Assembly: GCF_003265705.1 (NCBI RefSeq)
Contig: NW_020312785.1
Span: 128,941,665 to 129,005,664, forward strand
Length of the DNA: 64,000 bases
Direction: 5' to 3'
From: Callorhinus ursinus
Taxonomy: Eukaryota; Chordata; Mammalia; Carnivora; Otariidae
Part shown: positions 22,425 to 34,105 of the stretch, piece after piece
Position numbering within the stretch: the stretch's first letter is position 1
Layout of the letters: each line of letters begins with the position of its first letter
Position numbers and translations under genes: made by a program
Notes under the pieces: generated by a model
Seen by the model: the letters and a program-made list of their open reading frames with translations, nothing else
The model's database searches: none
What the model was told of the DNA's origin: nothing

Positions 22425-22525
22425 ACAACCACAGAAATGAAGGCACTGAGGAGTTAAATCACTTGCGTAAAACGCTCGGCTAGTAAGTGTCAGGAGGGTT
22501 TCCAACCAGACACTCCACTCTAGAC
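22425..22525 (-). mobile_element. MIR SINE fragment
   Basis: 'gaaatgaaggcactgaggag', 'aaatcacttgcg' and 'cggctagtaagtgtcaggag' read as the reverse complement of the MIR core. Confidence 0.6.
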
Positions 22526-22599
22526 TCTCGTCAGCCTCTGGCAACCCAGCCAGTCTCAGGACCGTGCAGAGCATGACCCTTTGGTAAAAGAAAACAAAC

Positions 22600-23330
22600 A
22601 CACCTACTTATTTGTCTGTATGTGTGTGGGGGGAGGGGATAACCAAACAGCACTATCTTATACAAAAGTGTGTGTAAATGAAGCTCTAGAACAGGCAAAA
22701 ATCATCTAATATATGGTGTGAAAATATCAGGACAAAGGTTGCCTGAAAAGGAAGGTAGGTACTTTGTGGGTTTGATATTCGTGTTTGGTTTCTTCTCTCA
22801 AAACCAGCAATACACTTAAAAATTGTGCACGTCATTGTATATAGAGTTTACCTCAACAGACAAAAAATGTAAACAAATATTAAACTCTAGCTAATGATTT
22901 GCCTGCTGAAGGATTGGAGGGAGGTACTGAAGAGGAAAGAGGAGGGGGCAATTGCTGATGTCTGCACTTTACTCTGAAATACATACTCAAAAGGAAAAAG
23001 ATGTATTGATGGGTGGGTAGAGGCTGGGGAAGATGGGCAGATGTGTGATAAGGCAGAATAGTAAAATATGAATCGTAGAATCTAGGTTGAGTATACAGGT
23101 ACTCACTGAGGATGTTATGTCTGTATATTTGAAATTCTTCATAAAAACAGGGTGGGAGGCGAAATGTAGTTACCTCTAGAGAAGCCATGGGGGAGATGAA
23201 GAGTGGATGAAAGGAGACCTTATTTTACTCCATATGCTTCTTAATTGTTTCATTAAGCATATACTATTTTTGTAACAATGTATTTTAATTTAAGAACTTA
23301 AGAAAAAGTACCATAAAATATGATCTTTCC
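22600..23330 (+). mobile_element. two or more old L1M 3' UTR pieces
   Basis: The first piece (about 22600-22885) ends 'cattgtatatagagtttacctc', resembling the standard L1M 3' end. The second (about 22886-23160) carries 'gatgtctgcactttactctg', 'aaaagatgtattgatgggtg', 'gtagaatctaggtt' and 'attcttcataaaaac'. The third part to 23330 looks like another L1 3' end. No coding sequence is left. Open frames here, such as 22880-23188 minus, are spurious. Confidence 0.65.
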
Positions 23331-23355
23331 CTTGTGGAGTTTATGGGAAATTTAA

Positions 23356-23389
<34 letters not shown>
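23356..23389. repeat. (AC)n microsatellite
   Basis: About 16 uninterrupted AC units. Confidence 0.98.
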
Positions 23390-23390
<1 letters not shown>

Positions 23391-23464
23391 TTCATTATAA
23401 GGTTGTTGCCAATAAAATGGCATTAACGATGCACATGAATTGGTGACCCACAATGGAAGGTCAA

Positions 23465-23575
23465 ATGTGCTTTGGTCCTGCTCTGTCATCAACTGGCATT
23501 GTGACCTGGGCCTCAGATCTGCAGGGTGGAGAACAAGGGGGTTGATCTGGGTATTCTGGGGTCGCTTCCAAAACT
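23465..23575 (+). mobile_element. possible MIR SINE fragment
   Basis: 'cctgctctgtcatcaactgg' followed by 'attgtgacctgggcctcag' suggests a MIR in sense orientation. The 3' half is too diverged to be certain. Confidence 0.4.
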
Positions 23576-23854
23576 GCTGGAGGCATTCCTAGGGGATGTT
23601 TGTATGGATGGTGTCAGTCTCGTTTGAAGAGATCAGAGGAGGAAAACCACCGAATCCAGGAGATTTATAGACTTACACTTGAAAAATAAACGTAGTGTTT
23701 GGAAGCCAAGACCTGGGGAGGATTTTGCTCTGGGATTATTGTGCAAAGGGATTCTTTGTGTTCTGCCAGCAGAGGAAATCTTACAACACTCTGTGTTCCC
23801 ATGTGATTATGTCTCAGTGCGATTCTGTAAGTGGGGTGAGTAAACTAGGCCCCA

Positions 23855-24030
23855 CCTCCTCTCTGGTCAATAAAGTTTTATTGGAACACAACTGTGCTCA
23901 CTTGCTTCTGGATGGCAATGGCCAAACTGAACGGTCGTGACAGAAATAGCCTGGCCTGTAAAGCCTAAAATATTTACACACTGGCCTTTTACAGAAAAAA
24001 GGTCGCCCAGCTGTGCTCTACACCTTCCCT
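23855..24030. mobile_element. old DNA transposon remnant (hAT-type, tentative)
   Basis: 'ataaagttttattggaacac', 'gacagaaatagcctggcctg', 'aaagcctaaaatatttac' and 'ggccttttacagaaaaa' match a widespread mammalian non-autonomous element that I associate with the hAT group. The family name is uncertain. Confidence 0.6.
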
Positions 24031-24129
24031 TCTCTTGCAGTGTAATCAGCACCGGGTTTACGTTTCTTTCTTAGCGGGTAAGAGGGGGAGGCCGGCTGCT
24101 TCTTTCCAGTCCATTCTTTCCCTTTCTCC

Positions 24130-24640
24130 ATTTCAAGACCTTTCTCCAGTTGGCTGCTTTCATGGTGAGCAGGGCTTTCACGGCCCCGGAAATTGCCTCC
24201 AAGGCTGGTAATTCCATTGGTGACCGACGGCCCGGTGCGTCGGCAGAGGCTAGGGAGTCAGAAGGCAGGATGCGGGGAGCTGTGGGCCACACGGGACGCC
24301 CGGCCGCCAAGGGCCCAGGCAGAGCCCTCCCCGAGGAGGAGGAGGGGTGGGACCTGAGGATGGTTGCCGCCCCTGAATCCCCGCCCCGCAAGGAGACACT
24401 GGCCCGCGAAGACAGGGGCTCCTCCGGTCCGGCGCTCTTCATTTGGTTTCCATTTTTGACCGTCCGATTTCCTAACTTGTTCATTCCCCGGAGTCAGTGG
24501 GAAGCCGCGGAGAGGGGTTTGTGTGCAGGCACCACGGGTGATGGGGGTGCAGCTCGCCCGACAGGGGCTGGCTGCTTCAGGCCTCCATCTCAGGTGCTCC
24601 CAGGGCCTTGTCAGAATCCTCTCGCAGGGGTAATAAACAA
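24130..24640. promoter_or_regulatory. CpG-rich patch, possible CpG island
   Basis: Roughly 28 CpG dinucleotides fall between about 24180 and 24560. The rest of the window is CpG-poor. The patch has a GC-box-like 'ccccgccccgc' near 24380 and no recognisable transposon. Frames of 190 codons (plus, 24150-24722) and 137 and 168 codons (minus) lie open together. This reflects lack of AT-rich stops more than coding. It could be a promoter, an enhancer, a first exon of an unseen transcript or simply a GC-rich patch. The role is inferred only. Confidence 0.35.
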
Positions 24641-25039
24641 AGGAGGTTATCGACTGCAGGAAACACACATTCAGCTGAGCAAACGGTGCTCTTCCGAGGC
24701 GGCTCTCCGTTCTCTTTCTTGATGCTGGTGACATCGACCACGGATGTCTCATCCAAGCCTCCAAAGACAGAGCTACATCAGACTGGAGTTCAGTGAAGAT
24801 TTATTGAGTAGAGTGCAAGGCAGAGGACAACGCAGGGCGCAGAGGTGCCTGAGATGTAACTCCTGTCCTCGAGCAGGGCACAACCAAATATAGGTGTGGG
24901 ACAGCCACGACAGGGGTATGACAGGAGCTGGAAGAGAAGTGCCTGGTGCTGAGGGTTCCGAAGAAGGAAAGAGTCACAACCAAGGCCATGAGAAGGTGTG
25001 GGGCAGAGGGCAGAAAAGGCTAAGGGGGACAGGCTTTAA
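24641..25039. other. unique sequence, no gene seen
   Basis: No exon was recognised. 24790-24900 ('agatttattgagtagagtgc' ...) loosely recalls an ancient repeat that I could not assign. Confidence 0.4.
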
Positions 25040-25215
25040 GGCCAGGCTGGTTAGTTAGCTATTGTCACAATAATGCCACCCTGCCTACCCCCAAAATTCA
25101 TTCACGTGTCTGCAGGTCTGCTTGAGGTGGGCTGATCTGGGATGGCTTGTTTGGGTGGCTCTGCAGAGGGCTCTGCGGGGCTTGGCTCAGTCTGTTCCAC
25201 ATTCGTTCGATCTGG
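25040..25215 (-). mobile_element. decayed LTR fragment, same class as 27185-27650 (tentative)
   Basis: 'ttagttagctattgtcacaa', 'ctacccccaaaattcattc' and 'ggcttggctcagtctgttcc' resemble the start of the antisense LTR seen at 27185, but the rest is lost. Confidence 0.45.
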
Positions 25216-26674
25216 AGCACCGCTTATGCACTGCTAGAACTTAATTATGAGTAAGTGACTACATGAAGTGTTGGATGATGACGAATAATACTCTTGGAGA
25301 CAGTTTCTTTTAGTGTGTAATGTGCTGTCGGAACTCTGATATGCTTGGACCTCCTTCTTCAATGCTTCACGTTACAGTTCAGATGTCCAAGGAAAGCTAT
25401 CCTGATTGGCTTCACTGGGTATGAGGATATGAGTATGTAAAGGCTCCTAGGAAACCTTTTGCTTTCCTGATAAAAGGGTTGGATGCCTTTCTTCCTTTGC
25501 CCTTTTAGTTGTGGATGTGAATGGGATGGCAGGAGCTCTGGTCCCCTTTTTGCAACCATGGGGAAAACCCAAAGGAATCTTAGAGTCACCGATTATGTTA
25601 GGCTTGATCCTTCAAGAAGCAGATACCTATGTGGGATTAAATGTATAAGAATCTTCTTTAGGGAAAATGCGTGTGTGAGAGAAAATAGGGAGGGAGCTGA
25701 AGAAGGCTGGGAGAGCCAACAGATTATGATCAGGTCTGACCCCAAGTGAAGAAGAGAAGGAGAGAAGCTTCTGCAGCCTAAAGAAAGTTCAGCAAAGCCA
25801 TCAGGAGGTCTTCAAACTAAAGTTGGTTGTCAGAGGAGTCCCAGATCTCCCAGGAGTGCACCTGCCTTGGTATCCCTGCTGCACCATCATTGGTTGGGAG
25901 CTGTCCATGGAAGGCATAGCTTTGGCACAAACACCATGATGGATTTTAAAGAGAAACAGCTAGAGCCCTTGGTCAGTTATGCTCCCTGTAGCTGGAGGAC
26001 TATGAGGTATAGCCCCAACACCAATCTTTGCACTATTGAACCACAGCCAAAAACTAACTTCCTCTGGAGTACTTGCTATCAGAGAAAAATAAGCTCCTAT
26101 TTGCCTCTAGGCCCTTGTCCCATTTTCCATAACTTGCTGCCGAATGCGTTCCTAACAGATATGCCGTTGAAGCCCAGCTCCCCAGCCCTTCGGAGCTCCC
26201 CTCTTGGCTCCTCTCTCCCCTTTCCTCCCTTTAGTTCCTCATGTACAGCAGCCTACTTCAGTCTCCTTCATCCTTGAACTTCTGCCAGCACTCAGGCCTC
26301 AAGATCCCACCTTCAACCCCAAGGTGAAGTGGCTTATCAAGTTGTTTTTCCAAAACAAACACGTTCTTTCTCGAAAAGGAATTCTGGAGCCAGGTGGTAA
26401 GATAAAGATTTTAGCTCCTTGTGCACACATACGTACATACACGTGCGTACGCATGCACACACACACTATGACTAGGGTAGGTTATCTCTCTTCCTCCCTG
26501 ACATGTGAACTCCTCTAGAACTGAGACCCTATCTTTTTATGTGTAATTTAATTAAATTACAAATTATTTAAAAATACAATCAAGACTAATACAACACTCA
26601 CAAAAACATCCCATGCATTTAACAAGTGTTAACACTGCCATATTTGCTCTAAGTCTCATTTTATGCAACAAATT
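25216..26674. other. unique sequence, no gene seen
   Basis: 25600-26130 contains 'cattggttgggagctgtcca' and 'accatgatggattttaaaga', which looks like a dispersed element (perhaps an LTR) that I could not name. The 136-codon frame at 25867-26277 lies in it and is not called. A CA/CG-rich scrap sits at 26423-26466. Confidence 0.4.
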
Positions 26675-26905
26675 ATTACAGAAAATAATTATAATAATAC
26701 TAACACTTTCCTAGTGCCAGGCCCTCTTTTAAATACTTCGTATGCATTAACCCCTATAATCCCCATACAAATCTGTGAGGTAGATATGAATGTTGTCCTT
26801 ATTTACAGACAAAGAACCTGGGGCACAGAGATGCTGAGTGACTTGCTAATAAATATAACAACCACAAAAAAAAAAAATAACAACCACAATTTGAATGCAG
26901 GCAGA
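26675..26905 (-). mobile_element. MIR SINE, ancient, with small poly(A) insertion
   Basis: Plus strand: 'ctagtgccaggccctctttt', 'acttcgtatgcattaacccc', 'gtgaggtagatatgaatg', 'gagtgacttgctaa' and 'caatttgaatgcaggcag', the reverse complement of MIR. The element is split at 26855-26889 by nine A residues between two copies of ataacaaccacaa. Confidence 0.85.
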
Positions 26906-27184
26906 CTAGACTAGATGTACTTTTTGGATCATATGCGATTTATTCTCATGCTTAGAATATAATTACCCAACAGGTATTTGTTGAAAGAAACTCATTCATT
27001 TAGTGTATAAATAAATACCTGACTGACTTGCATTCTGGGAAGATCAAGCTCGTGGAGATGACCGAATCTTTTCTGTGGAACGACCCGAGCCGTGATATCA
27101 TACATTCCCTGTTGAGATACTGTTATCTTGAGTTCTAAGATGTTTTTAATTTTCCTCACCTACTGGCTTCCTACCGGGAAGAGG

Positions 27185-27650
27185 CATAGCTCTTCTATTA
27201 GTTACATATTGCTGCGTATCAACTTACCCAACACAAAATGGCTTTAAAGATGACTCTCTTATTATCCCACACAGTTGCTGTGGTTCGGGAATTCGGGGCA
27301 CGTCTGGGGATGGCTTGTGCCTGCTCCACTAGATGGGGGGGGGGGGGCCTCCGCGACAGAACTGGAAGCCCGGAGCTGGGATCATCAGCTCGAGTAACAT
27401 TCCCTGGCATGTCCGGCGGTTGGTGCTGGCTGTTGCCCGGACGACTGTCAGCCTAGGCATGCTCACAACACGCTAGCAGCGATCCCGGGGCGAATAACCC
27501 CGGCAGAGAATCAGGCGGAAGCCATATTGCCTCGTATGACCTCAGAAGTCACGTAGTGTCACTTCCTTCATCCTGTAGGTCAAGGCAGTGATAAAGGTTG
27601 GCCTGGGTTCCAGGGGAGGAAATAAAGAGCCTCCCTTTCCATGGGGGCAT
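27185..27650 (-). mobile_element. solo LTR, ERVL-related class
   Basis: The start 'tctattagttacatattgct', 'cacacagttgctgtggttcg', 'gcggaagccatattgcctcg' and 'atgacctcagaagtcacgta' give the reverse complement of a common mammalian ERVL-class LTR (MLT-type). It contains a G13 run at 27335-27347 and unusually many CpGs for such an old element. No retroviral internal region is attached. Confidence 0.75.
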
Positions 27651-27731
27651 GTCAGTGACCTACTACTGCAAGGAAACCAAGTGGCAGGGGGTACATGTCT
27701 AATCGACCACAGATCCTGAGAAAGGGTGTGA

Positions 27732-27930
27732 GGGCGCCTGGGTGGCTCAGTTGTTTAAGCAACTGCCTTAGGCTCAGGTCATGATCCTGAAGTTCCAGGA
27801 TCGAGTCCCGCATCGGGCTCCCGGCTCAGTGGGGAGTCTGCTTCTTCCGCTCCCACTCCCCTCTCATGCTCTCTCTCTCTCTCAAATAAATAAATAAATA
27901 AAATCTTTAAAAAACAAAAAAAGAAAGAAA
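27732..27930 (+). mobile_element. CAN-SINE
   Basis: Head 'gggcgcctgggtggctcag', CT-rich body, AAATAAATAAATAAA tail and a final AAAG-rich stretch (27917-27932). A short gtgtga repeat flanks it, and the target duplication is not clear. Confidence 0.94.
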
Positions 27931-28039
27931 GAAACAGTGTGATAAGTATTCTTTGTATCATGGAGGGAAGTTGATTCTCTTGAACCAGTTGGATCCCACT
28001 AAAATGCAGGGGAAGATTAAAAAAAAAAAAATTTAAAAT

Positions 28040-28140
28040 GTAGGAGAAGGGATTCGACCCGCGCGTCCACTATGAAAGCAGAGCGAGCACAACAGTCACT
28101 ACGCGTTTCAACTACTGTACCACGACTACCATGCTCTTCT
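28040..28140 (-). pseudogene. tRNA-like relic (tRNA-Ser-like, tentative)
   Basis: On the minus strand this begins GTAGTCGTGGTACAGTAGTT, close to the start and A box of a serine tRNA. About 60 bases on it has GGGTCGAATCCC, a B box lacking one T, and it ends CTCCTAC, pairing partly with the 5' end. T runs follow (28018-28037 on the other strand), like a polymerase III stop. The anticodon arm does not fold well, so this is probably a decayed copy and not a working gene. It could also be chance similarity. Confidence 0.3.
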
Positions 28141-28159
28141 CTCTACCCGTTCAGATGTA

Positions 28160-29650
28160 TCATCAGCCCTTGAAACACTGAATACGCGGGCCGTCTTACA
28201 AATCCAGCCAAGTCTCATTTTCTAAAATTCTGCAGTGTTTTTCTCTCCGGGGACATGGGTCAGCTCCTCCCTGTGCTTCACTTTGCCTCCTGAACCCACC
28301 ACGTACAGGCGAGCAAGGGGCCGCGGCTCGGTCCACAACAGCACCAGCTCAGTGGTGAGCTGTAGCTGCCTAATTCAGAGCCCGGCGGGCAAAGCGGAGG
28401 GGGCGCGGTGTTTGTTATTCTTGCATCCGCGCAGGGAGAACCAGTCTGGCTGGTTTACATTCCTGCAGTGAGGCAGATGTAATTCATATCTCGAAGAAAT
28501 AAAGCCCACATCCTATTTGACAGTTCAAATGACTTATTTTCCTTGTCCTGATGGGAAATATCTACTTCTCCAACTGAGTAAGAAAATGTAATAAAGTGAG
28601 AAAGGCTCTTGAAGAAGAGGTTATGGCATCTTTGCTCTGAAAAGAGAATGGTAGGTCGCTATTAATGGTCACATCACACACATGGCACATGGCGTTCTCC
28701 TGAGAGTGGCGGTAAATCGAGCAAGCCCTTAATGTTTTCTTCAGTTGTAACAGGAGAAAGTGTGAATGTGCTGACTTGAGGCTCATCTCCTGTGTGTGAA
28801 CCAAACACCAGGGCTGTGGGCGATTCCTGCCGTATCCGGACTGCTCTGAGAGTGAGGGGCGACGTGGCCGAGTCTACGGGGACGTGGTTGCTCCTTCTTT
28901 GTTATTAAAGAAAATCAGCCTTTTCCCTGTCTTGTGACCGCTCAGTTTCTACTGTCACTACACAAATAGCTCCCTGATTTGGGCCATATTTTTTCTAAGG
29001 AATGAGTTATTGAAGTTATCTAATTTAATCATCGGGAGATTATCTTCCTACACCGATTTAATAAAGGAAATTAAAATGTGTTTTCTTTTTGTTAGTATCC
29101 TCAACTGCCATCTGCTTCAAAATGTGGATGTAATCAGCCACTGGAAAGTATAAGAAACAGATCATGTTTACAAAGGAGTTTCTCTCCTTTTAAAAAGCGT
29201 GTGAATAAAATTTTGAAATCCCCTCGAGGAAAAAAAAATCTGCCAGAATTTTTAGTCGAAAGAGATTTCATTTCATAGCAAGAACTGGTCATGTAAAATG
29301 ATCCCTCCAAATAGGAACACATAGCTTCCTGGTAATTGTGTTATTTTTAAGACAAATGAGGTATTTTTCTCCTAATTTATTGTTATCCAGAAACCCTTTC
29401 TGCAGGTCCCTCTGGTAACACTCAGTGGGACTAAATCAGGCCACTTGTTCCCGTTGGTTTTCAATCTTACATATCTGGAAAATCTCTCTAGTCATCTTTC
29501 CCCAGTAAGGATCATTCTGGAAAAATAAATACTGTTTTTACATTCATATGAGTGTGTTTTGAGTAAGGGATATTAACATTAAGATTTTTTAACTGCTTGG
29601 AAGATTGACATTTGTTCTCCATCTTCATCAAGGAAAACATACACTGATTT
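28160..29650. other. 1.5 kb repeat-poor sequence
   Basis: No transposon was recognised. The first part (28290-28440) has about a dozen CpGs in 150 bases. The remainder is AT-rich and lacks low-complexity tracts except an A9 run near 29230. Frames are short. Such stretches often hold conserved regulatory DNA, but nothing in the sequence proves it. Confidence 0.4.
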
Positions 29651-31981
29651 TTTAAGCAGCTTTATTGAAATATAATTAACATGACATGCAATGTACTCAT
29701 TTAATATATACAATTCAATTTTTTTAGTACATTCACATGGTTGTATATCCATCATCACAATCTACTTTTTGAACATTTTTGTCTCTTACAAAAAGAAAAA
29801 AACCTACAAAAAACCCTGTACGCTTTAGTAGCCATTCCTCATTCCCTGCCCTCAGCCCACGCAGCACCGGGACCCATTAATCTATTTTCTTTCTCTACTG
29901 AGCTGCCTTCTCTGGACATTTCCTATAAAAGGATTCATACAACATGTAGTCTTTGGTGACCGGCTTCTTACCACAGTCTTTCTGAAGTTCATCCAGATTA
30001 TAATAGGTATCAGCCCCTTTTTCCTTTTTATTGATGAATAACACCATGTTTTACTTCTCCATTCATCAGTTGATAGACATTTGGGTTGTTTCCAATTTTT
30101 AGTTATTATGAATAATGCTGCTGTGAGTATTCATATACAAGTGTTTTTGTGAATATGTGTTTCAGTTCCCTTGGGCATATACCTAGAAGGGGAATGTCTG
30201 GGTTCTATGATAATTCTATATTTAACTTTTTGAGGAATGCCCAAAACCATTTTAGGCTTCCACTAGCAATATGTGAGGGTTCCAATTTTTCCATATACTT
30301 ACTAACACTTGTTATTGCCTGCATTTTTCACTACAGCCATCTTAGTGGGTATGAAGTGGTGTCTCATTGTGGTTTCCCTAATGACTGATGATATTGATCA
30401 CGTTTCCCTGGGCTTGTTGGCCATTCATACATCTTCTTTAGAAAAAGGCCTACTCAGATACTTTTTAATTGGGTTATTTGTCTCTTAATTATCGAGTTGC
30501 AAGAGTTCTTTATTTGCTCTGGAAACAAGTCCCTTACCAGATATAGGATTTGCAAGCATTTTCTCCCATTCTGTAGGTTGCTTTTTCACCTCTGTGATAA
30601 TACTACTCCATGCAGAAATGTCTTTAATTTTGATGGAGTCCAATTTATCTATTCTTTCTTTTGTTGCTTGTGCTTTGGGTGTCATATCTAAGAAATGATT
30701 ACAAAATTACCTCTAAGAGTTTTCTAATTTTAGCTCTTACATTTAGACCTGCGATCCATTTTCAGTTAATTTTTGTGTATGGTTCTAAAATTTTTGTGTA
30801 GGGTCCTAAATTCCTCCTTTTGCATGAAGATACCCAGTTATTTCAACAGTATTTGCTGAAGACTCCCCTTCCCTCATTAATTATACTGGATCCTTTGTTG
30901 GAAATCACTTGACGATAAATGTAAGGGTTTACTTATGGATTCTCAATGCTATTCCATTGACTTATGTGACTATCCTTATGATGACTGATAGATTACTGTA
31001 GCTTTGTAGCAAGCTTTTAAACAGAAATGTGAGTCCTCCAACTTGCTCTTCTTCTCCAAGACTGCTTTGTTTATTCTGGGTCCCTTGCATCTTCATATGA
31101 ATTTTAGGGTCATCTTTCCAACTTTTGCGAAAAGCGGCCAGGATTTTGATAGGGATTGCACTGAGTTTGTAAATCAATTTGGGGATCATAGCCACCTTAA
31201 TGATATTAAATCTTCTAGTCCATGATGTAGACCATTCTGAATCGTTAATTTAGGTCTTTGATTTCTTTTGACAATGTCTTGCAGTTTTCAGTGTGCAAGT
31301 TGTGCATTTCTTTTACATATTTTATTCTTTTTGATGCCATTGTAACTGGAATTGCTTTCTTAATTTCAGTTTTGGAGGGTTCATTTTTAGTGTATAGAAG
31401 TAACATTGACTTTATCTGATGTTCGTCCTGTATCCTGTAACCTTGCTGAGCTTGTTTTTCAGGTCTAATACTGTTTTAGTGAATTCCTTAAGATCTTCTA
31501 TCTGTAAGATCATGTCATCTGCAAATAGAGATAGTTTTAATTCTTCCTTTATAATATGGATGTTTTTTCTATTAACAGTATGTATTTCATTAATAGATGT
31601 TAGCCAGTCTTATATTGTTGGTATAAATCCCACTTCTTCATGGTGTATAACCCTCTTTATATGTTGCTATATTCTGTCTGCTAGTATTTTGTTGTCTATT
31701 TTCATAAGGGATATTGAGCTTTCATTTTCTTTTCTTGTGATGTTTTTGTCTAGTTTTGGTATCAAGGAAATACTGATCTCAGAGAATGACTTAGAAAGTC
31801 TTCCCACCTCTTCTGGTTTTTGGAAGAGTTTGTGAAGGATTGGTATCTCTTCTTCTCTGAATGTTTGGTAGAATTCGTCAGTAAAGCCAACTGCACGTGG
31901 GTTTCCCTTTCTGGGAAATTTTTAAATGACTCATTTGATTTATTTGCTTGATATAGGTCCATTCAGATTTTCTACTTCTTT

Positions 31982-32145
31982 TTTTTTTTAAGATTTATTT
32001 ATTTGAGAGAGAGAGAGAATATCAGGCAGACTCTGTGTTGAGTGCAGAGCCCAATGCAGAACTCGATCCCACAACCCTGAGACCATGACCTGAGCCAAAA
32101 TCAAGAGCCGAACACTCAACCCACTGAACCACCCAGGTGCCCCCA
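31982..32145 (-). mobile_element. CAN-SINE inside L1M
   Basis: Minus-strand SINE ending 'accacccaggtgccccc' on the plus strand. The target duplication ctacttcttt lies at 31972-31981 and 32146-32155. It inserted after the L1. Confidence 0.96.
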
Positions 32146-33896
32146 CTACTTCTTTAATTGGTTTTGATAGTTTGTTTGTGTCTTCCTGGGAATTTTTCCA
32201 TTTCATCTAAGTTATCTAATTTTTTGCCATACTATTTTCAAAGTATTCTCAGAATCCTTTGTAAGATCAATAGTAATGCTCCTTCTTTCACTCCTAATTC
32301 TGGTAATCTGAGTCTTCTTTTTTTTTTTTTCTTTTGGTCAATTTGAGATAGGAGTTTCTCAATTTTGTTAATCTTTTCAAATAACGAGGTTCTGGTCTCA
32401 TTGATTTTTCTCTATTGTGTTTCTATTTTATAAATCCCCACTCTACTCTTTATTGTTTTCTTCCTTCTGCTTGCTTTAGGTTTTGTTTGCTCTTCTTTTC
32501 CCAGTGTCTTAAGGTAGAAGGTTAGGTTATTGATTTGAGATCTTTCTTCTTTCTTCATATAGGCATTTACAGATATAAAATTTCCTCTAAGCACTGCCTT
32601 AGATGCTTCCAATGAGTTTTAGTATGTTGTACCTTCATTTTCAATCATCTCAAAGTATTTCATTCATCTCAAAGGATTTTCCTTTTGATTTCTCTGCCAG
32701 CTCAGGTGTACTGTTGAACCCCTCTGTGAATTTCTCATTTGGGTTTGTACTTTTTAGTCCAGGATTTCTATTTGGTTCTTTTTTCTTGATTGGCTTTTTT
32801 TTTTTTTTTGATGAGACAGTATCATCATACCTTCCTTTAGTGCTTTAAGCATGGTTATCTTTAGTTCTTTGAACATATTTATAATAGCTGTCTTGAAGTC
32901 TTTGCTAGGTCCACTATTTGGACCCTTCCAAAGTCAGTTTCTACGGTTTGGGTTTTTTTCTTGTGTATGGTTCACAGGTTCCTGTTTCTCTGCGTGTCTT
33001 GTAATTTTTTGTGCAAACTGAACATTTTAGATAATGGATATTGACACTACTCCCAGGGGTGGTGGTGGTGGTTACTGTTTGCTGGGTTGTTACTTTCTTT
33101 GTTTAGGGACTTGACTAAAATAATCCTGGGAAGTCTAGTTCCCCTGCAGGGCACAGCCCCTGATGATGGTGCTCCGATTTCTCTCACGTTGTTCTTCTCT
33201 TCTAGCCTGGCCACCTAGGAATCACTGCCAGTGGGTATAAGCCGTTTATTGGTCAAAGGTTGTGCTTAAGCCCCCTTAGCCAGTTAGGTTTTGACCCTTT
33301 TCGGTGGTATATGTGTATAGCTTGGAGTTCAGAGTGTTTACTTTTTTGTCCTATGTTCCAGCATCTTCGAGTCCTCTGACTGCTCCTCTCTGAATGCTCC
33401 CTGGCTGGGTGCAGCCTTGGACATGCACACAGTCTTCCAGATTGCCACGAATGACTGCGGTACCTGTCTTAAGGCCTGATTCCTCAGATGTGTCTCTGTC
33501 AGAGGGACTTAGTTTTCGGCCACTGCTTGATCAGAGGTTGTATTTAAGCCCCTCAAGTCAGTGAGGCCCCCCTGTGTTGTTGGGTCTCTTTGAGACTTGT
33601 GGGATGCTTTCAGGTCAGGCCTACTGCCTGCTCTGATTGCTCCGTTGGGGGCCGTGGTGGGGGTAGGGTGAGGGGAGGCTCTAGGCAGCGCCCCGCATAC
33701 ACACAGCCTTCCCAACCCCTGAATTGACTGTGATCCCGGGAGGGCTCTCCTTGGTGGTCTCTTTCCTACTTCTCTCTATTAAACTTCTGGCTGCTCTGCT
33801 GCTTTTCTTTTATCAGAATTACCAGCCTCTTAATTTCCACCAAGAACTCCACTGCTTTTTGTTGTTGTTTTTTGTTTTTTAAGACCTCCATTGTTT

Positions 33897-34105
33897 GGGG
33901 GGGGGTGTCTGGGTGGCTCCGTCGGTGACGTCTCAGACTCTTGGTTTTGGCTGAGGTCCTGATCTCATGGGTCATGGGATAGAGCCCTGAGGCGGCTCCG
34001 TGCTCAGCAGGGAGTCGGCTTGAAGAAGTTCTCCCTCTGCCCCTCCCATACTCATGCTTGCACTTTCTCTCTCTCAAATAAATAAATCTAAAAAAAAAAA
34101 AAAAT
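33897..34105 (+). mobile_element. CAN-SINE inside L1M
   Basis: Diverged head ('ggtgtctgggtggctccgtc'), CT-rich body and poly(A) tail. The imperfect 14-bp duplication gacctccattgttt / gacctacactgttt lies at 33883-33896 and 34106-34119, suggesting an older insertion. Confidence 0.93.

Noticed and set aside
22880..23188. 102-codon minus frame
   Set aside because: It lies within old L1 3' UTR sequence.
24150..24764. 190-codon plus frame and 168-codon minus frame
   Set aside because: Both strands are open at once in CpG-rich DNA, there is no recognisable domain, and codon order looks random. Only a possible regulatory patch is kept.
25867..26277. 136-codon plus frame
   Set aside because: Sits in what looks like an unassigned dispersed repeat. 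No protein family was recognised.
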